From an uncultured Bacteroidota bacterium (GTDB lineage: Bacteria > Bacteroidota > Bacteroidia > Bacteroidales > P3), in contig CACYSB010000009.1 in NCBI GenBank assembly GCA_902777005.1, positions 20,376 to 84,375 of the forward strand: a stretch of 64,000 bases of DNA. The letters run 5' to 3'. The notes under the pieces were generated by a model, which made no database searches, had not been told where the DNA came from, and saw nothing but the letters and a program-made list of their open reading frames with translations. Positions 58,931 through 64,000 of this stretch are shown here, in pieces (position 1 is the first letter of the stretch; the number at the start of each line of letters is the position of its first letter). Made by a program: the position numbers and the translations under genes.

Positions 58931-61900
58931 ATGCTTTTCCAAAAGAACATAATCAAGAAATACCTTGCGCTGCTTGAACCAGAATGCCTGCAACGTGCGT
59001 GGGCACAATATAAAAGCTATTTCCTCAACACGGAGGTGCAGCAAAATATACTCCAATCCAAGGAGGAACAGTTCCAGGAAGGTTTCCTGCGCGAGCTTTT
59101 TGTCAAGGTATTTGGCTACACTCTCAACCCGTCGCCCGAATACAACCTCATCACCGAACAGAAAAACGAGACCGACGCCAAGAAAGCCGACGGCGCCATA
59201 CTGCAGGACGGAAAAGTCATAGGCGTTATCGAACTGAAAGACCATAAGACCACCGACCTCTCAAAAGTCGAAGCGCAAGCTTTCAATTACAAGAGCCAGC
59301 ATCCCGATGCCCGTCTGGTAGTCATCTCCAACTTCGAGAAACTGCGCCTCTATATCGACAATGCTGTCGAGTATCGCGAGTGGAACCTCTTCCACATTTC
59401 CGAGCAGGAATTCCAAGAGTTGTATCTTGTCCTTGCATGGCCACAGGTGCAACGAGGTGTGGCTTGCACGATGAAACAAGAGTCGGTGTCCAACGAAGAC
59501 CAAATCACAAAAGCCCTCTACAAAGACTATTCGCAATTCAAACAAGTCCTCTTTGCCGACATCATTGCCCGTAACCCTTACCAAGAAGGTAACGCTTGGG
59601 CAACAGACGAGAAAGCGTGGCAGCTTCTGCTCTTCAAGAAGACACAGAAACTACTCGACCGCTTGCTCTTCATCTTCTTTGCCGAAGACGGAGGACTGTT
59701 GCCTCCCAACTCGATGATTCAGATTATCGACCAATGGGAGAAGTTGAGGGATTTGGATGCGTATGTACCACTTTACGACCGCATAAAGAAGTACTTCGGC
59801 TATATGAACACCGGCTTTCAGGGCAAGAAGTACGACATATTCGCATACAATGGAGGTCTCTTCAAGCCCGACGAGGTGCTGGATAATATCGTCATCAGCG
59901 ACGAGCCTTTGGTAGAGCACACCCGCCGACTCTCCACATACGACTTCGGGAGCGAGGTTGACGTGAACATCCTTGGCCATATCTTCGAGAACTCGCTGTC
60001 GGAAATCGAGGAAGTGAGCCAACAGATCAGCAGCGGCGAGACCCCGAAAACCTCCAAGCGCAAGCAGGACGGCGTGTTCTACACACCGCAGTATATCACC
60101 AAGTATATCGTCGAAAACACGGTCGGCCGCCTCTGTGCCGAGAAGAAGAGCGAGTTGGGCATCGTCGAGGAAGAGTATTTCGCCGATAAGAACCGCCAGA
60201 AACAAACCAAGCTGAAACTGCTTGATAAACTGAATCAATACCGCGAATGGCTTCTGCAACTCACCATCCTCGACCCCGCCTGTGGCAGCGGTGCCTTCCT
60301 TAATGCCGCGCTGCAGTTCCTTATGGCAGAGCATTCCCTTATCGACGAGATGCAGGCGAAAGTCACGGGCGACGCCATCGTCTTCCAAGGAATTGAAAAC
60401 AGCATCCTGGAGAACAACCTCTACGGCGTAGATATCAATGAAGAGAGTGTCGAGATAGCACAACTGGCCCTTTGGTTGCGAACCGCCAAACCTCGCCGCA
60501 AACTCAACACACTTAACAAGAACATCAAGTGCGGCAACTCCCTTATCAGCGACCCCGCTGTTGCTGGAGACAAAGCCTTCGACTGGCAGAAAGAATTCCC
60601 GCAAGTCTTCGAGAAAGGCGGCTTTGATGTGGTGATAGGAAATCCGCCGTATATCCGCCCGCATAAAATGGCAGACAAAGACAAAGTATACTATTGGAAT
60701 AGATATTCTTCTGCCCAACAGAAAACAGATATTTATGCTTTTTTTGTTGAGTTTGGATGTTTGTTAATGAAAAAAAATGGCAAACTAGGATACATTATTC
60801 CAAAGACCTGGTGGAGTATTCAATCATTCAAGAAACTGCGGGAGTTATTGTTGTTTCAATACAACCTGCATAAAATAGGATTATTGCCACAAAGGGTTTT
60901 TGAAGATGCAACAGTGGAAACAGCCTTGCTATTTGTTGACAATACTATCAAACAAAGTGATTTAACCTTTGTGAATGTCGAAAATAATAAGCTTATCAAA
61001 GTTGTTCCTAAAAAAGATATTATATCAGATTTGGAAAGGAATATAACTTACGAAGAGGAACAGAAATTAAGCAATGTGACTTTGTTGGGAGATTTGTGTG
61101 ATATTATAGTAGGTATCGTAACAGGTGACGATGAAAAGTATTGCCGCTTTGAAAAACTGACAGACTTGGACAAACCCGCAATTAGAGGTGCTAATATTTC
61201 AAGGTACGGATTGCTCTATACTGGAGAGTATCTGTGGTATAACCCAGAGGAAATGGCAAAAGATAGTGATGCAAAACCCAAATCCACATTGAAAGGAGGT
61301 GGTCGTCAATGTAGCCCTAAACAAGCATCAGACTTTGAGCTTCCAGAAAAAATTGTATTGCAACGTATAGCAAAGAAGTTAACAGCTTGTATAGACACTC
61401 ATCAATACTATGCCCATAGTTCTGTTGTTGTAATAAAGCCAACGCCTCTTTATTCAACAAAATACATTTTAGCTACTCTTAATTCTTGTTTTATAGACAA
61501 ATGGTTGCGTGCGAAAAGTTCAAACATCTCACTAAATGTTGGTACTTTAAGACAAATTCCTATTCCAAAAGCATCAGAAAAAGAACAAATAGTCCTTTCG
61601 ACATTAGTAGATATGATGCTATCCCTCAACCAGCAACTTCATGAGAAACGCAGTCGTTTTCTGCGGCGACTGACGGAGAACTTCGAAGGAGTGAAGATTA
61701 CGACAGCCCTACAGACCTTCGACCAGATGGACTTCGCTGCCTTTGTGGCAGAGCTGAAGAAGCAGAAAATCAAACTCACCCTCCAGCAGCAGGACGAGTG
61801 GGAAGACTACTTCCGCCAGTATACCGACGCTTGCCACCAACTCACCGACCAAATCGCTGCCACCGACCGAGAAATCGACCTCCGCGTATATCACCTCTAC

Positions 61901-61984
61901 GGCCTCACCTACGACGAAGTACTCACCGTTGACCCCAATACAACTATTACCAAAGAAGAATACGAAAGAGAAAATAAGATATGA
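58931..61984 (+). CDS. Type IIG restriction-modification enzyme (Eco57I-like)
   Basis: A 1017-residue single-chain restriction and methylation enzyme. The N-terminal nuclease has a PD-(D/E)xK-like site: Asp87 (KKADGAILQD) and Glu101-Leu-Lys103 (GVIELKDHK). The γ-class N6-adenine methyltransferase follows, with motif I LDPACGSGAFLNAAL (from residue 448) and NPPY at 571-574 (VVIGNPPYIRP). A target-recognition domain lies after it and ends in the helical tail KKQKIKLTLQQQDEWEDYF. The start at 58931 is set by the promoter. Bases from about 60650 to 61635 (target-recognition region) are clearly richer in A and T and use different codons from the rest, suggesting that the specificity part was exchanged by recombination. 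It defends against foreign DNA lacking its own methyl mark. It overlaps the next small frame by ATGA. Confidence 0.92.
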   Translation: MLFQKNIIKKYLALLEPECLQRAWAQYKSYFLNTEVQQNILQSKEEQFQEGFLRELFVKVFGYTLNPSPEYNLITEQKNETDAKKADGAILQDGKVIGVIELKDHKTTDLSKVEAQAFNYKSQHPDARLVVISNFEKLRLYIDNAVEYREWNLFHISEQEFQELYLVLAWPQVQRGVACTMKQESVSNEDQITKALYKDYSQFKQVLFADIIARNPYQEGNAWATDEKAWQLLLFKKTQKLLDRLLFIFFAEDGGLLPPNSMIQIIDQWEKLRDLDAYVPLYDRIKKYFGYMNTGFQGKKYDIFAYNGGLFKPDEVLDNIVISDEPLVEHTRRLSTYDFGSEVDVNILGHIFENSLSEIEEVSQQISSGETPKTSKRKQDGVFYTPQYITKYIVENTVGRLCAEKKSELGIVEEEYFADKNRQKQTKLKLLDKLNQYREWLLQLTILDPACGSGAFLNAALQFLMAEHSLIDEMQAKVTGDAIVFQGIENSILENNLYGVDINEESVEIAQLALWLRTAKPRRKLNTLNKNIKCGNSLISDPAVAGDKAFDWQKEFPQVFEKGGFDVVIGNPPYIRPHKMADKDKVYYWNRYSSAQQKTDIYAFFVEFGCLLMKKNGKLGYIIPKTWWSIQSFKKLRELLLFQYNLHKIGLLPQRVFEDATVETALLFVDNTIKQSDLTFVNVENNKLIKVVPKKDIISDLERNITYEEEQKLSNVTLLGDLCDIIVGIVTGDDEKYCRFEKLTDLDKPAIRGANISRYGLLYTGEYLWYNPEEMAKDSDAKPKSTLKGGGRQCSPKQASDFELPEKIVLQRIAKKLTACIDTHQYYAHSSVVVIKPTPLYSTKYILATLNSCFIDKWLRAKSSNISLNVGTLRQIPIPKASEKEQIVLSTLVDMMLSLNQQLHEKRSRFLRRLTENFEGVKITTALQTFDQMDFAAFVAELKKQKIKLTLQQQDEWEDYFRQYTDACHQLTDQIAATDREIDLRVYHLYGLTYDEVLTVDPNTTITKEEYERENKI

Positions 61985-62067
61985 GCAATAAGAAATCCAT
62001 ACGTTTTTTCAATGACCACGAGGTGCGAGCCGTGTGGGAATCGCGTCGGATGCAGATGAAATTTTGA
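61981..62067 (+). pseudogene. Truncated Bro-N / DinD-type gene (N-terminal 28 codons)
   Basis: The frame reads MSNKKSIRFFNDHEVRAVWE followed by SRRMQMKF and a stop. KKSIRFFNDHEVRAVW is the typical beginning of Bro-N (antirepressor) or DinD/RhuM-type proteins, where a KWWFSVVDIV-like strand would come next. Here the similarity stops right after VRAVW and a stop follows eight codons later, so most of the gene has been lost. The ATG overlaps the stop of the restriction-modification gene (ATGA), showing that it was once the second gene of that operon. Such genes often accompany type I and IIG systems. The family call rests on a short segment. Confidence 0.55.
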
Positions 62068-62085
62068 AGTAATAATTGTATTTTA

Positions 62086-62118
62086 TTTGCGTAGTTTATT
62101 TATTTTGTGTATTTTTTG
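62086..62118 (+). promoter_or_regulatory. Promoter of the AbiE operon
   Basis: TTTG at 62086-62089, a 20-bp spacer and TATTTTTTG at 62110-62118 resemble the Bacteroidetes promoter with one extra T in the -7 box. The -7 box overlaps the palindrome at 62116-62136. Confidence 0.55.
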
Positions 62119-62136
62119 TTCAAAAATTTTGAACAA
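62116..62136. promoter_or_regulatory. Probable AbiEi operator (10-bp inverted repeat)
   Basis: TTGTTCAAAA and TTTTGAACAA are perfect complements separated by one A. The site overlaps the predicted -7 box and lies 22 bases before the antitoxin start. Known AbiEi antitoxins repress their own operon by binding inverted repeats in the promoter, so this is the natural operator. Confidence 0.68.
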
Positions 62137-62157
62137 CAAGTAATTAATGAACAAAAT

Positions 62158-62733
62158 ATGCAAAAAGCAGAGACCCAAATTATCTATTACCTGCTTCAAA
62201 ACAAGGAAAATGTAGGTAAAACCATCCGCGAAATTGCCTCTGCGGCGGGCGTTTCCGTAGGAGCGGTGCACAGCACGCTGACAGACCTCACCAATCGTGG
62301 TTTTATTGTCGATGATGGCAGAACGAGACTGCTCCGCAAACGTCAGTCACTAATCGATCATTGGACACATGGCTATGCAGAAACGATGAAGCCCAAACTT
62401 CTTATCAGCCGTTTCACATTCCTCTCGCCAGCGGTGCGAGACCAGTGGCAATCTATCCAACTGCCCGAAACGATGTGCTGGGGTGGAGAGCCGGCAGCCG
62501 CCCTGCTGGATGGCCACATTCTACCCGAACGATGGGACATCTATACTGCTGACAATGCCGACGGTCTGATTGCCACAGGTCGTATGATACCAAATCGACA
62601 AGGCGAGATATTCGTCTACAAACGCTTCTGGCAAACTGCAGGTACACCATTACTGGTGGTGTATGCCGACCTGTTGGCCACCAACGATGACCGCTGTCGC
62701 GAAACGGCTGAACGTATCAAGCCACTACTATAA
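62158..62733 (+). CDS. AbiEi-family antitoxin / winged-helix regulator (type IV toxin-antitoxin)
   Basis: A 191-residue protein. The N-terminal winged helix (IIYYLLQNKENVGKTIREIASAAGVSVGAVHSTL region, key TIREIASAAGVSVGAVHS) is followed by RGFIVDDGRTRLLRKRQSLIDHW and a C-terminal domain with SPAVRDQWQSIQLP, CWGGEPAAALLDGHI and LLVVYADLLATNDDRC. The GGEPAAALL and VYADLL parts fit AbiEi-like antitoxins. In type IV systems this protein counters the nucleotidyltransferase toxin without contacting it and represses the operon. The next gene is that toxin, 6 bases downstream. The ATG at 62158 was chosen because it follows the operator; a longer frame would start inside it. Confidence 0.8.
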   Translation: MQKAETQIIYYLLQNKENVGKTIREIASAAGVSVGAVHSTLTDLTNRGFIVDDGRTRLLRKRQSLIDHWTHGYAETMKPKLLISRFTFLSPAVRDQWQSIQLPETMCWGGEPAAALLDGHILPERWDIYTADNADGLIATGRMIPNRQGEIFVYKRFWQTAGTPLLVVYADLLATNDDRCRETAERIKPLL

Positions 62734-62739
62734 GAAACT

Positions 62740-63591
62740 ATGGAATACACAATTCGCAAGGAGGATCTTCAAAACGACCTGATGGCTGAGACGCTGCAGG
62801 TTTTAGCTGGCTGCTATAGACAGTTGGGTGCTGAGGTGTTTGTGGTGGGTGCAGCGGCCCGCGACATTGCGTTGCGACTGCTGGATGTGACAAACGCACC
62901 TCGACGCACGATGGATTTGGATGTGGCGGTGATGCTGCAAGACTGGAACCAGTATGAGCGGCTGACAAGCATCTTGTTGCAGAACCACTTCGAGAAAGCC
63001 CGGGAGAAACAACGTTTCTACTATCTGGGAAGCAATGGACGCATACGTTTCGAGGTGGACATTGTGCCGTTTGGCGCAATAGCCGAAGACGACCAGGTGG
63101 CTTGGCCACCAGAGGGATCGCCAGTGATGTCGGTGCACTGTTTTGAGGATGTGATGCGGGCGGCCGACAAAGTGACGGTAGACGGAGACTTCGCTTTTCG
63201 GCTGACATCACTCAGCGGTCAGTTCCTAATCAAACTGGATACCTGGAACGACCGACGGATGAAGACCAAGAAAGACGCCGTCGACATGGCATTTCTGTTA
63301 CAGAATGTCTACGTTGCTTACGCATTGGCACACGACGGGCTGCCTCCTGAAGTGGACACCAACACAGAACAATTTGACGTCATTGTGGCTGGCGCAGAAT
63401 GGATGGCTGCCGACCTAAAAAAAATACTGTCCGATAAGCACCGACACTTCTATGCAGAAATGTTACGAGGAGAACTGACAAAGAATGAGGAGAGCCCCTT
63501 GTTGAATGACCTGCTTGACGTATCCGACAGCCGAAACTATAAATTATACCTCCGTGCGTTTGAACGTATGGCACAGATACTAAAGAAATGA
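62740..63591 (+). CDS. AbiEii-like nucleotidyltransferase toxin
   Basis: A 283-residue nucleotidyltransferase-fold protein. The active-site region has VFVVGAAARDIALRLL and RRTMDLDVAVML, where the paired Asp residues of DLD would bind metal; FEVDIVPFGAI supplies the third acidic strand. AbiEii toxins transfer nucleotides, in studied cases onto tRNA, and stop growth in phage-infected cells. The product is also similar to stand-alone nucleotidyl transferases, so toxicity is inferred from the neighbour AbiEi. Its stop overlaps the start of the metallophosphoesterase (ATGA), making a three-gene unit. Confidence 0.82.
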   Translation: MEYTIRKEDLQNDLMAETLQVLAGCYRQLGAEVFVVGAAARDIALRLLDVTNAPRRTMDLDVAVMLQDWNQYERLTSILLQNHFEKAREKQRFYYLGSNGRIRFEVDIVPFGAIAEDDQVAWPPEGSPVMSVHCFEDVMRAADKVTVDGDFAFRLTSLSGQFLIKLDTWNDRRMKTKKDAVDMAFLLQNVYVAYALAHDGLPPEVDTNTEQFDVIVAGAEWMAADLKKILSDKHRHFYAEMLRGELTKNEESPLLNDLLDVSDSRNYKLYLRAFERMAQILKK

Positions 63592-64000
63592 AAATACAAT
63601 TTGTTAGCGACCTGCACCTGGAATTTCCAGAGAACCGTGCCTATCTTGCGGAGCATCCGTTGGAGGTGACGGGCGACATATTGCTCGTTGCGGGCGACAC
63701 CGCCTATCTCGACCTCCCCGATTCGAAAGAGGACACCTATTCGCGGTATGAATTCTGGAATTGGGCCTCAGAACACTATCAACGGGTGGTTGTATGCTTT
63801 GGCAACCACGATTTCTATGGGCACTATGACCTTGCCACCATTCCCGACGGCTACTGCAAGCAGATACGGTCAAACGTGCATGCATACTATAATGGAGTTG
63901 TCAATATGGGTGAAGTCGATATCATTGTCTCTACCCTTTGGGCTTATATCAAACCCGAAAACTCTTATCTGACAGAGAGGGGCGTGAGTGACTTTTACCG
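63588..64000 (+). CDS. Metallophosphoesterase (calcineurin-like), 3' end outside window
   Basis: The frame begins MKIQFVSDLHLEFPENRAYL and stays open to the window edge (about 137 residues visible). Metal-binding motifs FVSDLHLEF (DxH), DILLVAGDTAYL (GD) and VVCFGNHDFYG (GNHD) are in the correct order. Such enzymes cleave phosphodiesters or phosphomonoesters with two metals. The ATG overlaps the AbiEii stop by four bases, so it is translated with the toxin-antitoxin pair. A phosphodiesterase next to a nucleotidyltransferase toxin could reverse or process its product, which is speculation. The C-terminal part is not visible. Confidence 0.88.
   Translation, partial: MKIQFVSDLHLEFPENRAYLAEHPLEVTGDILLVAGDTAYLDLPDSKEDTYSRYEFWNWASEHYQRVVVCFGNHDFYGHYDLATIPDGYCKQIRSNVHAYYNGVVNMGEVDIIVSTLWAYIKPENSYLTERGVSDFY

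Overview
The window is a 64 kb piece of chromosome from a member of the Bacteroidales, most likely an uncultured gut or rumen lineage with a type IX secretion system (T9SS). The evidence is the Bacteroidetes promoter form (-33 TTTG, about 19 bp, -7 TAnnTTTG) seen many times, starts without Shine-Dalgarno sequences, several proteins ending in T9SS C-terminal sorting domains, a PorZ homologue, BspA-type leucine-rich-repeat proteins, a C25 gingipain-like peptidase, the long form of urocanate hydratase, and DUF4301 and DUF6266-like families. Assignment below the order level is not possible from the sequence alone.

Layout. 1-5.5 kb: DUF4301 tail, lemA plus a TPM-domain protein, a 45-codon gene with its own promoter and terminator, a Nudix hydrolase, a DUF6266-like gene and a membrane-anchored AraC-type regulator. 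5.5-16.4 kb: a surface/secretome island with two BspA-like proteins, an S8-M6 double protease, a C11 (clostripain) lipoprotein and two small lipoproteins. 16.4-20.9 kb: a UvrD-type helicase carrying an inserted DEDDh exonuclease, then an ECF sigma operon. 21-30.6 kb (minus strand): hutU, a C25 peptidase with a Thr/Val stalk, a SIMPL protein, and queC-queD-queE-queF-pdxK behind a preQ1-I riboswitch. 30.9-39.2 kb (minus): a gmk-mreC-mreD-porZ-recO-S8 peptidase run. 39.5-51 kb: an M16 peptidase and a GT39-like membrane protein (plus), then a minus-strand operon DUF1573, aminotransferase, Gre-like, AlgI, AlgX-like, GH16-like lipoprotein, which probably modifies a surface polysaccharide. 51-58.6 kb: a histidine kinase/response regulator pair, tRNA-Cys, a triple-repeat lipoprotein, ddl, a second DUF6266-like gene and a nucleoside hydrolase. 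58.9-64 kb: a defence island with a type IIG restriction-modification enzyme, a broken Bro-N/DinD-type gene, an AbiEi/AbiEii pair and the start of a metallophosphoesterase.

The most unusual material is non-coding or repeat-like. Four intergenic palindromic elements carry CpG steps at almost exactly 11-bp intervals over about 90-130 bp, and both DUF6266-like genes are preceded by four-unit 11-bp arrays and a shared 16-nt motif. Separately, short tandem arrays of 7- or 8-nt units, nearly always 4 (or 8) units, occur between genes and inside reading frames, including three T9SS sorting domains and the essential or housekeeping genes queE, recO and ddl. Because 7 and 8 are not multiples of 3, loss or gain of one unit would shift the frame. 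All family assignments come from motif recognition by eye; no database search was run.
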